Shown here: in pieces, positions 18,086-26,372 of the stretch
How the letters are laid out: the number at the start of each line of letters is the position of its first letter
Position numbering within the stretch: position 1 is the first letter of the stretch
From: Xanthocytophaga flava
GTDB lineage: Bacteria; Bacteroidota; Bacteroidia; Cytophagales; 172606-1
Length of the DNA: 64,000 nt
Direction: 5' to 3'
NCBI GenBank assembly: GCA_030068525.1
Contig: JASJOS010000005.1
Coordinates: 558,001 to 622,000, forward strand
Translations under genes and position numbers: made by a program
The notes under the pieces: generated by a model
Databases searched by the model: none
Told to the model about the DNA's origin: nothing
Seen by the model: only the letters and a program-made list of their open reading frames with translations

Positions 18086-19042
18086 TTAAAAAATTGCCTG
18101 TGCGATTGCTTTTACAGGATCAGATTTACTCATTGTATAAAAGTGCATAACAGGTGCACCAAAGGCAATAAGTTCCTTGCACTGTTGTATACACCATTCT
18201 ATTCCTACCTGTTTCACTTCTTTATCTGTTTTGCATTCTTCTACTGCTTTTACCAGATCGTCAGGTAAGTCCAGATGGAAAATACGTGGCAATACGGTTA
18301 ATTGTTTTTTTGTAGTCAGAGGTTTCAAGCCTGGAATTATAGGCACTAGTATCCCTGCCTGGCGACATTTTTTTACAAACTCAATATACCTGGCATTATC
18401 AAAAAACATCTGGGTGACAATAAATTCAGCCCCCATGTCAATTTTCATTTTCAAGTATTTGAAATCTGTTTCCAGATTAGGAGCTTCAAAATGTTTTTCA
18501 GGGTAACCTGCAATTCCAGTACAGAAGCTGGTTGGATAAGATTCTGTCTCCTGATGTAGCAAAATGCCCTTATTCATTTGCATTACTTGCTGCAATAACT
18601 CGGAAGCATAGGCATGTCCACCTTCACGAGGTTTAAATACTCCGGCTGATTTTTCAGGATCACCTCTTAACACCAATACATTATCTATTCCCAAATAATG
18701 TAGATCCACAAGCATATCCTCAGTTTCATCCTTTGTAAAACCACCACAAATCACATGAGGTACTGCATCTACCTTAAATCGTTCCATAATTCTGGCACAA
18801 ATACCTACTGTACCTGGACGTTTCCGTATAGAAACTTTCTCAATCAATCCATTGCTATGCTTTTTATCGATAACCTCTTCTCTGTGATAGGTTACATCAA
18901 TGAAAGGAGGCTTAAACTCCATTAAGGGTTCTATTGCATCAAAAAGATGTTGAATACTTTCACCTTTTAAAGGAGGAATTATTTCAAAGGAAAACAGAGT
19001 TTTCCCGTTAGCCCGCCGGATATGTTCAGTAATTTTAGTCAT
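18086..19042 (-). CDS. metF: 5,10-methylenetetrahydrofolate reductase, 318 aa
   Basis: MetF reduces methylene-THF to methyl-THF with FAD and NADH, feeding methionine synthesis. I place the start at 19042 (MTKITEHIRRANGKTLFSFE) because ten extra residues upstream do not match the family. The motifs FSFEIIPPLKG with the catalytic Glu, DVTYH, DNVLVLRGDP and DMGAEFIVTQMFFDN fit the FAD-binding TIM barrel. I saw no SAM riboswitch in the short leader. The upstream VOC gene is 84 bp away. Confidence 0.94.
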   Translation of the reverse strand: MTKITEHIRRANGKTLFSFEIIPPLKGESIQHLFDAIEPLMEFKPPFIDVTYHREEVIDKKHSNGLIEKVSIRKRPGTVGICARIMERFKVDAVPHVICGGFTKDETEDMLVDLHYLGIDNVLVLRGDPEKSAGVFKPREGGHAYASELLQQVMQMNKGILLHQETESYPTSFCTGIAGYPEKHFEAPNLETDFKYLKMKIDMGAEFIVTQMFFDNARYIEFVKKCRQAGILVPIIPGLKPLTTKKQLTVLPRIFHLDLPDDLVKAVEECKTDKEVKQVGIEWCIQQCKELIAFGAPVMHFYTMSKSDPVKAIAQAIF

Positions 19043-19126
19043 AGAAAAACAAGTACATGTCTGATTAAACATGCAGAAGAATAAGGCAAAGGTAATAACA
19101 TGTGATAGGGTAAAAGAAAAAAGATA

Positions 19127-19570
19127 TTACTTTTTGGTGCTAATCTGATTAAGTTCAATAACATACCCATCAGGATCTGTAATATAAATTTGTTTTACAC
19201 CATCAAAGCGTACTTGCGGATGGTAAGCTATATTTCTCTTCTTCAGAAATGCTTCTGCCTGATCAATACTTTCAACGAAGACTGCAAAGTGACCGCCATT
19301 CCGATCGTTAACCACAGGTTCTGTACGTCCTGCTAATAAGTGTATTTGCTGATCCTCACCTAGTTTGAACCAGGATCGAATAGCTTTTAAATCATCTGGA
19401 ACAGGGATAGGTTGTAGACCGAGGGTTTCACGATAAAACTTTGTACTGGCTTGAATATCTTTAACATGTAATCCAATATGATTGTGTTTAACTATCCCAA
19501 GCTTATCAGCAGACTGGCTATGGGCTGTTATTGAACTAATAAAAATAACTAACAAGAAATAATAACGCAT
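19127..19570 (-). CDS. Secreted VOC/glyoxalase-like protein, 147 aa
   Basis: Signal peptide of about 18 residues (MRYYFLLVIFISSITAHS), then one vicinal-oxygen-chelate module pair: IGLHVKDIQASTKFYRETLG, RSWFKLGEDQQIHLLAG and HFAVFVESIDQAEAFL, ending DPDGYVIELNQ. The His/Glu pattern needed for metal binding is visible (NHIGLHV, IELN). Export of such a domain is common in Bacteroidota but the substrate is unknown. Confidence 0.82.
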   Translation of the reverse strand: MRYYFLLVIFISSITAHSQSADKLGIVKHNHIGLHVKDIQASTKFYRETLGLQPIPVPDDLKAIRSWFKLGEDQQIHLLAGRTEPVVNDRNGGHFAVFVESIDQAEAFLKKRNIAYHPQVRFDGVKQIYITDPDGYVIELNQISTKK

Positions 19571-19699
19571 AAGATTGAAAGTATGTAGGTTAAATGTAAA
19601 AGTATAGAATCACTTAAATATATTTCTATTTATCCGAATTATAATCCAAAAATAACGACCATTATTTTGTCTAAGTAGTAACTCCAAAAACAAAAATTT

Positions 19700-19707
19700 T
19701 ACCTTTG
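19700..19707 (+). promoter_or_regulatory. Putative -7 box of Bacteroidota sigma type
   Basis: TACCTTTG matches TAnnTTTG and lies 43 bp upstream of the miaE start. No TTG at the ideal distance upstream was found, so this is only half of a promoter. Confidence 0.45.
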
Positions 19708-19750
19708 CAGACAAACGCATTTATAAACAAGTTCTTATAATTTTATTACC

Positions 19751-20332
19751 ATGCTCGGATTAAAACTTCCAACAGATCCCCGATGGGTCAATATTGCAGA
19801 AAAAAATATTGACGAGATACTAATAGATCATGCCTATTGTGAACAAAAAGCAGCATCGAATGGAATCTCTCTTATTGTACAGTTTCCGGAACGAACCAAA
19901 CTTGTAGATACAATGACAGAGATTGTTGCAGAAGAATGGAATCACTTTGAACGTGTTTTGGCAGAGTTAAAAAAAAGAGGGTATAATCTGGGACATAAGA
20001 GATCAGATGAATATGCTGTTCGTTTGGGGAAACTGGAACGTAAAGGTGGGCGTATAGAACAACAACTCATGGATAAACTCCTCATTAGCGCATTAATAGA
20101 AGCGCGTAGTTGTGAGCGCTTTAGATTATTATCAGAAAATATTACAGACGAATCCCTAAAAGAGTTCTATTATGAACTTATGATTTCTGAAGCCGGACAC
20201 TATAGGACTTTTTTGGATCTGGCAAAAGAATATATGCCAGCAGAAACAGTCAAACAACGTTGGGAAGACCTATTACAGGCAGAGGCTGAGATTATTTCAA
20301 CATTAGAGATTCGAGGAGATCGAATGCATTAA
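19751..20332 (+). CDS. miaE: tRNA-(ms2io6A)-hydroxylase, 193 aa
   Basis: MiaE hydroxylates the isopentenyl side chain of ms2i6A37 in tRNA using a diiron centre. The ferritin-like iron-binding motifs are visible: EEWNHFERVL, EARSCERFRLLSE and SEAGHYRTFLDLA, supplying the E-x-x-H pairs. GLKLPTDPRW at the N-terminus and GYNLG after the first metal helix also fit. Length is typical. A perfect TACCTTTG box lies upstream and a long hairpin downstream, so it looks monocistronic. Confidence 0.93.
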   Translation: MLGLKLPTDPRWVNIAEKNIDEILIDHAYCEQKAASNGISLIVQFPERTKLVDTMTEIVAEEWNHFERVLAELKKRGYNLGHKRSDEYAVRLGKLERKGGRIEQQLMDKLLISALIEARSCERFRLLSENITDESLKEFYYELMISEAGHYRTFLDLAKEYMPAETVKQRWEDLLQAEAEIISTLEIRGDRMH

Positions 20333-20363
20333 CTAGTTTAATAACACGCAATTTTATTTTTTC

Positions 20364-20408
20364 GAAAAAGCAGAAAAGAAATTCAAAGATTCATTTTTCT
20401 GCTTTTTC
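20364..20408 (+). terminator. Terminator after miaE
   Basis: GAAAAAGCAGAAAA pairs with TTTTCTGCTTTTTC, a 14-bp perfect stem with a 17-nt loop, 32 bp after the miaE stop. Confidence 0.65.
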
Positions 20409-20753
20409 CAGAGAAAAATAACATCAGAATAAATCTCTGCCTATTTCCTTCATCAGAAATTAAACCATTTTCATCTGCATAAAACCCATCTCCGTCGAAG
20501 GGCACCTATTCTTTAATATCTTGGCGTTTACCTTTTTAAATTTATCTGTACTAATGTTTGTAGAATGGAAATTATTAAATTGTTATATTTAAAAAATTAC
20601 ATATTCATCACATTTGAAAATGTATTATACTAAACTGCTCTACTAGCCTTGCAATACCATAAAATTAGTTTACAGTCAAGGTCTAACCTTTTATCTGGAG
20701 AATCTGTTATCTGGATACTCTAAGCCTCAAAGATAAATAATTAAGTCATTTCT

Positions 20754-20761
20754 TACATTTG
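20754..20761 (+). promoter_or_regulatory. Putative -7 box upstream of the C-methyltransferase gene
   Basis: TACATTTG matches TAnnTTTG, about 170 bp before the chosen start at 20934. No -33 TTG at the right distance; weak support. Confidence 0.35.
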
Positions 20762-20933
20762 TAGTGATGTTGTATATATTCCAACTATCACATCTTATAA
20801 GATACTGCTTAATTAAGTGTTATTTTTAAATTGTATAGTTACTTTATTTGTCACAAACCACTGTCTATATACGGATTCTTTAACTACTCAAAATCCACTT
20901 AATCAATTAGTAACCAGTCAGATACACACGCCT

Positions 20934-22214
20934 ATGCATTGTCGTCATTGTAACACAGAATTGAAGCATGAATTTGTAGACTTAGTAAGCAGTCCTCCAG
21001 CTAACTCCTTTCTTTCACATGAAGAATTGAATGAACCAGAAGTTTATTATCCGCTAAAGCTTTATGTGTGTCATGAATGCTTTTTAGTACAGATTGATGA
21101 GTACAAAAAAGCAACTGAGATATTTAACAACGACTATATTTATTACTCCTCTTTTTCCAAAAGCTGGCTTGAACATGCAAAACGTTACACTGAAATGATG
21201 CAGGAACGTTTTGGAATCAATGAGGATTCAATGGTTGTGGAGATTGCTTCAAATGATGGTTATCTGCTTCAATATTTTAAAGAGAAAAATGTATCGGTAC
21301 TGGGTATTGAACCTACCCGAAATACAGCAGCCGAAGCAGTAAAAAAAGGAATATCTACTATTACTGATTATTTCAGCAAAAAACTGGCTGTAAGACTGGG
21401 ATTAAAAGCCAATTTGTTGATAGGTAATAATGTACTGGCTCACGTACCAGATATTAATGACTTCGTTAGTGGTATGAAGATGCTTTTGGCAGATGACGGT
21501 ATCATTACAATGGAATTCCCTCATTTGTTGAAACTGATCGAAGAATGCCAGTTCGATACTATTTATCATGAACACTTCTCCTATCTGTCTTTCGTATCTG
21601 TAAAACGTATTTTTGAAGCACAAGGTCTGGAGATGTTTGACGTACAGGAAATTTCTACTCATGGTGGCTCCTTACGGATTTTTGCTAAACATGCAGGAAA
21701 TCAGAAACATCAGGTAACTCCTAATGTAGAGAAGCTGTTACAGAAAGAAGAAGCAGCGGGTCTCAAAAACATTGGATCTTATGCTGATTTCCAGAGCAAA
21801 GTTTCTAAAATCAAATACGATTTTCTATTATTCCTACTCGAAAAGAAAAAAGAAGGAAAGAGAATTGCTGCATATGGAGCTGCAGCTAAAGGAAATACAT
21901 TCCTGAATTATTGTGGAGTAGTAGGTACAGAGTTAATTGAATTTGCTGTAGATGCTTCACCATACAAACAAAACAAATACTTGCCAGGCAGTCACATTCC
22001 AGTTGTGAATGAATACAAAATCAAAGAACAAAAGCCTGATTATGTAGTTATTTTGCCATGGAACCTACGGGATGAGATAAGCAAACAACTGAGCTATATT
22101 GGAGATTGGGGCGGACAGTTTGTAACCTGTATCCCAGATTTAAAAGTTATATCTCCTAAAAAAGCAGTACAGGATAATGTGTCAGCACAAAAACTGGAAG
22201 AAGTAGAAAAATAA
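20934..22214 (+). CDS. Sugar C-methyltransferase-like SAM-dependent methyltransferase, 426 aa
   Basis: Three-part architecture of the NovU/TylC3 family, which C-methylates NDP-deoxysugars. The N-terminal zinc-binding part has CRHC at residues 3-6 and a second cysteine pair CHEC. The SAM Rossmann part has VVEIASNDGYLLQYF and VLGIEPTRN. The C-terminal C-methyltransferase part has RIAAYGAAAKGNTFLNYCG and VDASPYKQNKYLPG. I moved the start from 20817 to the ATG at 20934 because the family begins at the CxxC knuckle. It overlaps the next gene by one base (TAATG), implying translational coupling. The context suggests decoration of a surface glycan. Confidence 0.9.
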   Translation: MHCRHCNTELKHEFVDLVSSPPANSFLSHEELNEPEVYYPLKLYVCHECFLVQIDEYKKATEIFNNDYIYYSSFSKSWLEHAKRYTEMMQERFGINEDSMVVEIASNDGYLLQYFKEKNVSVLGIEPTRNTAAEAVKKGISTITDYFSKKLAVRLGLKANLLIGNNVLAHVPDINDFVSGMKMLLADDGIITMEFPHLLKLIEECQFDTIYHEHFSYLSFVSVKRIFEAQGLEMFDVQEISTHGGSLRIFAKHAGNQKHQVTPNVEKLLQKEEAAGLKNIGSYADFQSKVSKIKYDFLLFLLEKKKEGKRIAAYGAAAKGNTFLNYCGVVGTELIEFAVDASPYKQNKYLPGSHIPVVNEYKIKEQKPDYVVILPWNLRDEISKQLSYIGDWGGQFVTCIPDLKVISPKKAVQDNVSAQKLEEVEK

Positions 22215-23548
22215 TGATAACTGAAATAAATACAGGTCTGCCAGCAATGGCAGACCCTTCTGTTATACAACCGGGTGACGAAATGTATCAGATCGTTACC
22301 CGGTTGTATCCTATTTGCCGGAGCATTACCGGGAATGGAGTTCGCCAAACATTACAAATCTTACAGGACTACATTCCAGTACAGATCAAAGAAGTTCCTA
22401 CTGGAACACCTGTATTTGACTGGACTGTCCCTAAAGAATGGAATATTCAGGATGCATGGATAAAAGATCCTCAAGGGAATATTATTCTCAGTTTCAAGGA
22501 CCATAATCTTCACGTACTGAATTATAGTACTCCAATCCATAAAACGGTATCACTGGCAGAACTAAAGCCTCATTTGTTTTCATTACCCGACAAACCAGAC
22601 TGGATACCTTATCGGACTTCTTACTATAATGAGAACTGGGGCTTCTGTATGACTTACAGACAATTAGAATCATTAGAAGATGGGGATTATGAAGTATGCA
22701 TTGACTCTACTCTTGAACCAGGCAGTTTGACGTATGGAGAATGTTTCCTGCCGGGCAATACAGACGAAGAAGTCCTGATATCTTGTCACATCTGTCATCC
22801 ATCACTGGCAAATGATAATCTTTCAGGTATCTCACTGGCAGTTAAACTGATTCAATGGCTTCAGGAACAACCTCGCAGATATTCTTACCGATTTTTGTTT
22901 ATACCTGGTACTATTGGCTCTATAACCTGGTTGGCTCTTAATGAACAACAAGCATTTAAGATCAAACATGGTTTGGTAGCTACCCTGGTAGGGGATAGTG
23001 GAAGATTCACATACAAAAAATCCCGTCGTGGTAATGCAACGATTGACAGAGCTGCTGCGCATGCATTAAAACATATTCAGCTGCCTTACCACATCATAGA
23101 TTTCTTTCCTTACGGATATGACGAACGTCAGTACTGCTCTCCAGGTTTTAATTTGCCTGTAGGTTGTCTTATGCGTACTCCACATGGACAATATCCTGAA
23201 TATCATACTTCTGCAGATAATCTGGATCTGGTACAACCCAAAAACCTTACAGAATCTTATCAACTTTATACAACTATACTTCAGATACTGGAAGGTAATG
23301 GTATATATGTAAACCAAAATCCAAAATGTGAGCCGCAGTTAGGGAAACGGGGATTATATCGGGCTATTAGTGGTGATAATCATACCAAATCCTATGAGAT
23401 GGCTATGCTTTGGGTACTAAACCTTTCAGATGGTGAACATTCATTACTGGACATTGCAGAAAAGGCAGATATCCCATTTGAGTTTATCCAGAAAGTAGCT
23501 GTGATATTAGAGGAACATGACTTATTAAAACTTCAGACCTATTTATAA
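22214..23548 (+). CDS. DUF4910 aminopeptidase-like protein, 444 aa
   Basis: Related to the M28-like DUF4910/COG4310 family. The central part has ISCHICHPSLANDNLSGISL, where His and Asp look like zinc ligands. GYDERQYCSPGFNLPVGCLM and PEYHTSADNLDLV continue the metallopeptidase-like core. The last about 60 residues (MLWVLNLSDGEHSLLDIAEK, IPFEFIQKV) look like a winged-helix domain. No signal peptide, so it should be cytoplasmic. Members often sit in polysaccharide clusters and their substrate is unknown; a role on sugar-linked amides or peptides is only a guess. It is coupled to the methyltransferase by TAATG overlap and closed by a strong terminator. Confidence 0.83.
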   Translation: MITEINTGLPAMADPSVIQPGDEMYQIVTRLYPICRSITGNGVRQTLQILQDYIPVQIKEVPTGTPVFDWTVPKEWNIQDAWIKDPQGNIILSFKDHNLHVLNYSTPIHKTVSLAELKPHLFSLPDKPDWIPYRTSYYNENWGFCMTYRQLESLEDGDYEVCIDSTLEPGSLTYGECFLPGNTDEEVLISCHICHPSLANDNLSGISLAVKLIQWLQEQPRRYSYRFLFIPGTIGSITWLALNEQQAFKIKHGLVATLVGDSGRFTYKKSRRGNATIDRAAAHALKHIQLPYHIIDFFPYGYDERQYCSPGFNLPVGCLMRTPHGQYPEYHTSADNLDLVQPKNLTESYQLYTTILQILEGNGIYVNQNPKCEPQLGKRGLYRAISGDNHTKSYEMAMLWVLNLSDGEHSLLDIAEKADIPFEFIQKVAVILEEHDLLKLQTYL

Positions 23549-23584
23549 AAGAAAAGGCTCTCATTGTATTGAGAGCCTTTTCTT
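23549..23584. terminator. Bidirectional terminator
   Basis: AAGAAAAGGCTCTCA / TTGTAT / TGAGAGCCTTTTCTT, a perfect 15-bp stem between the DUF4910 gene (plus) and udk (minus), with T-rich tails on both strands. Confidence 0.85.
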
Positions 23585-23590
23585 ATCTTT

Positions 23591-24226
23591 CTACTTTACT
23601 GAAATACTGGACTTAACCTTACTTTGCAAAAACAGAATAACCATTTCCAGGGCAGTCTTAAAGTGGCTATTGTTTGGGATAATTACATCTGCTTCGTGTT
23701 TAAGAGGGGCTATGTATTTCTCATAGGCAGGAACGATGTGGTGCTCAAGTCTATACAAAACATCCGTGAGGTCATATCCTCGTTCAGTATTATCCCGAAA
23801 GATACGACGCTTTAGTTTGATATGTTCTTTGGCGTCAATGAAGATCTTTAAATCCAGTAGATTGGCCACTTCAGGATAATACAACACAAACAAACCTTCT
23901 ACCACTATAATAGGAGCAGGCTGGAAGGTAAGCATCTGAGGTTCTATATCCTTTTTGTTAAAAGTATATTCCTTTTGCTGAATAGTACGCCCCTCTCTCA
24001 AACCCTTCACATGAGAACCAAAAAGCTGATGATCAATAGCTTCAGGGAGATCAAAATTTTGTACACCGTTGGAGTCCAGCTGTTGTTGTTCCAATGGCCG
24101 GTAATAGTTATCCTGAGAAATTAAACAAATCTCCTCTGAGGAAAAGGATTTTAACAGGCTATTCAGAAAATATGTCTTGCCGGAACCGCTACCACCTGTA
24201 ATACCGACTATGAAAGGACGCTGCAT
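23591..24226 (-). CDS. udk: Uridine kinase, 211 aa
   Basis: Phosphorylates uridine/cytidine to UMP/CMP in pyrimidine salvage. P-loop GITGGSGSGKTYF at about residues 8-20; SQDNYYRP; FDLPEAIDH; VVEGLFVLYYPEV; RRIFRDNTERG follow in the expected order. The start at 24226 (MQRPFIVGITGG) is preferred over an extension to 24295 rich in Phe/Ser. The gene is single and terminates at the shared hairpin. Confidence 0.93.
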   Translation of the reverse strand: MQRPFIVGITGGSGSGKTYFLNSLLKSFSSEEICLISQDNYYRPLEQQQLDSNGVQNFDLPEAIDHQLFGSHVKGLREGRTIQQKEYTFNKKDIEPQMLTFQPAPIIVVEGLFVLYYPEVANLLDLKIFIDAKEHIKLKRRIFRDNTERGYDLTDVLYRLEHHIVPAYEKYIAPLKHEADVIIPNNSHFKTALEMVILFLQSKVKSSISVK

Positions 24227-24330
24227 TCTATTGGAATGGGAGTTTGTTGAGAAGAAGGAAGAATTTTTCTCAAAAATACGATCTTTATATAACAAACCCT
24301 ATTGATACAAAAGATTGTCCATCTATAAAA

Positions 24331-24361
24331 AAATAACCTCTCCATAAGGAAGAGGTTATTT
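24331..24361 (-). terminator. Terminator of the SMP-30-like gene
   Basis: AAATAACCTCT / 9-nt loop / AGAGGTTATTT, 11-bp perfect stem just downstream of the stop at 24385 on the minus strand. Confidence 0.75.
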
Positions 24362-24384
24362 GTATCGGGATTGGGTTTGGTCAA

Positions 24385-25233
24385 TTAATCAACCTTAAAT
24401 GCAAATACTTTATTTACAAAGAATGTTGGTACCAGTAAGGTTTTTTTAGAAGGAATATAGTCGATGTCAGCTGTATTTATTTTCTGATCTACAGTGTCAT
24501 GCAGTAGTTCAATTTTCCCATCAGGTGTCACATGCCATATTTTACCACGCCATTCAGAAGCAAAGTACCCCTTCTTTCCATCAGATACCAATCCATCTAT
24601 TCCACCCATACCTTCTGCAAGAGTAGTATACTGCTTGGTCTTTATATCATATGCCAAAATCTTTCCATCTCCATTTCCAACCAGCAGCTTTCCTTTCTCA
24701 TATAAAAGTCCATTTGGATTATTCAATGGTCCCCCTTCGCTTACTTTCATAATCATACCATTGTGTAACATCCAGATGCGATTGTTTCGCATATCTGTAA
24801 AGTACACCATTCCACTTTCGTCAGCAGTTACATCGTTGAGGAACTTTGCTTCTGGTACATCGTATTTCTTGATAACCTTGCCTGTTTTCAGATCTATTTC
24901 TACCAGTTTAAATATCTCTGTTACATAGATCTTATTACCACTTACAATCAATCCTTTGGTAGAGTTTAACCCTTCTGTGATTCGTTGAAGTACTTTGCCA
25001 TCAGGGCTTACTTTGGCGATAAAACTTTTTGAATTCTCAGGAGCAGGTCCTCCATTGATACAAGACACATAAATAGTATTTGTTTTACTATCATAGAACA
25101 CAGATTCAGGTGTAGTTACTGTAGTATCTGTTTCCCAAACCTTGGTCAATTTCACCGATTGTGCAATTGTGGGAGTTGATAGTAATAAAAGGAAAAGACC
25201 TGAACAGGTCAAAAAAGCACTTACTGATTTCAT
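24385..25233 (-). CDS. Secreted SMP-30/gluconolactonase-like beta-propeller protein, 282 aa
   Basis: Signal peptide (MKSVSAFLTCSGLFLLLLS then TIAQS). The body is a run of propeller-like blades: VFYDSKTNTIYVSCINGG, ISGNKIYVTEIF-like strands, FLNDVTADESGMVYFTDMRN, NNPNGLLYEKGKLLVGNGDG and DGLVSDGKKGYFASEWRG. The N/D residues in FLNDV and NPNGL occupy the positions of divalent-metal ligands in SMP-30 proteins. The start at 25233 gives a clean signal peptide. Whether it is a lactonase or just a propeller is not decided by sequence. Confidence 0.8.
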   Translation of the reverse strand: MKSVSAFLTCSGLFLLLLSTPTIAQSVKLTKVWETDTTVTTPESVFYDSKTNTIYVSCINGGPAPENSKSFIAKVSPDGKVLQRITEGLNSTKGLIVSGNKIYVTEIFKLVEIDLKTGKVIKKYDVPEAKFLNDVTADESGMVYFTDMRNNRIWMLHNGMIMKVSEGGPLNNPNGLLYEKGKLLVGNGDGKILAYDIKTKQYTTLAEGMGGIDGLVSDGKKGYFASEWRGKIWHVTPDGKIELLHDTVDQKINTADIDYIPSKKTLLVPTFFVNKVFAFKVD

Positions 25234-25321
25234 AGGTGTTAGGGTTGAAGTGATGAAAAACAAAAGTGTTGACTTTCAATGATATTTGCACATACTAAGT
25301 AGAAAATTAGCAGCTAGTTAA

Positions 25322-26182
25322 CTATAATTTTACAGGTTTTACCTGATACCCTGCTTTACGCAATAGTTGGATTACGCCTTTTTTCCCTCCCAGATGGCCT
25401 GCACCTACAGCAAAAAAAGTAGGCCTTTCTATAGCAATTTTGGTAATAAGCGGTATCCACCGATTATTTCTGTCTGTTAGCAGTATACTTTCATATCTGG
25501 AGGTTGCCTGAGAAGCTGTTGAGATGGTCTTTTGCATACCATCTATATCCTGATCTTTATAAAGGTTTATAAGTTTTTGATTTTCTTTTTGTGACTGAAT
25601 AGTATCCTTCAAAGCCTCTAGTAGCATTGAAGCCTGATCTTTATAGGAGATCTGATCAATAACCGCCAATTGATCCTGTAAAGTCTCCAATCCATATGTC
25701 TCAATTTTTCGCTCCTGCGCCAGTGATAGGAGAGAAGTTTCCCAGGATGCTGTCTGACAGTTCATAGTAGACGGTAATACCAGACTCATAATAAAAAATG
25801 GCTTAGCAGCACCGAGCATATCTATTGACATGCCTGTTTTCTTCTGAAAGTAGGTAGATACCATAGTATAATCTGCCTCTGAAAGCAATGTCTTTAGCGT
25901 GGTACCCTCTTTCATAGTCATATGTTGCATCATTTGAAGTAACATATTTGGATCATCCATATCCAATTCCAGATACAGTTGCTCGGACTTGTTAAAGGCA
26001 GTCTTAAGATTGTCTGTAATCACCAGGTCTGATGCACACACTATATGTATGGTTCCAAAAATATAAGAGGGCTTAGTAATTCCTTTGCCTGATATCTCCC
26101 ACAATAAGGACTTATCATTTTGGGCAAACAAGGTTGGTATCGAAAATAAAAAACTGATACAAAGAAGAAAGTAACGTCTCAT
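25322..26182 (-). CDS. TraB/GumN family protein, 286 aa
   Basis: Signal peptide of about 20 residues ending FAQN. The first signature SYIFGTIHIVCASD has the conserved G-T-x-H; the second, FFAVGAGHLGGKKGVIQLLR, has the conserved G-x-x-H-L. This is the expected TIKI/TraB/GumN layout, a proposed metalloprotease-like fold. Exported protein; substrate unknown. It is upstream (on the minus strand) of the propeller gene with a gap of 88 bp. Confidence 0.88.
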   Translation of the reverse strand: MRRYFLLCISFLFSIPTLFAQNDKSLLWEISGKGITKPSYIFGTIHIVCASDLVITDNLKTAFNKSEQLYLELDMDDPNMLLQMMQHMTMKEGTTLKTLLSEADYTMVSTYFQKKTGMSIDMLGAAKPFFIMSLVLPSTMNCQTASWETSLLSLAQERKIETYGLETLQDQLAVIDQISYKDQASMLLEALKDTIQSQKENQKLINLYKDQDIDGMQKTISTASQATSRYESILLTDRNNRWIPLITKIAIERPTFFAVGAGHLGGKKGVIQLLRKAGYQVKPVKL

Positions 26183-26316
26183 CGTGAATATATACTAATT
26201 TGATTAACCATTGTCTGACCTTACAGATCTGACTCACCATAAAAATACGATGATTCATTCACTAAACATTAGCTTTTTAATAAACTACATTTCTAAACTA
26301 TATCTATAAAAATAAA

Positions 26317-26347
26317 AAAACCTTGCTTTCTGGTGAAGCAAGGTTTT
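26317..26347 (-). terminator. Terminator of the PpiD/SurA-like gene
   Basis: AAAACCTTGCTT / TCTGGTG / AAGCAAGGTTTT, 12-bp perfect stem, followed on the minus strand by TTTATTTTT. Confidence 0.85.
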
Positions 26348-26372
26348 AAATCATATCAGATAATACAGTCTA

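Larger units (their letters stand above)
20333..20933. other. Intergenic region between miaE and the C-methyltransferase gene
   Basis: Contains the miaE terminator near its start and a TACATTTG box at 20754. The rest is AT-rich and featureless; the frame upstream of 20934 is open from 20817 but looks non-coding. Confidence 0.5.
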
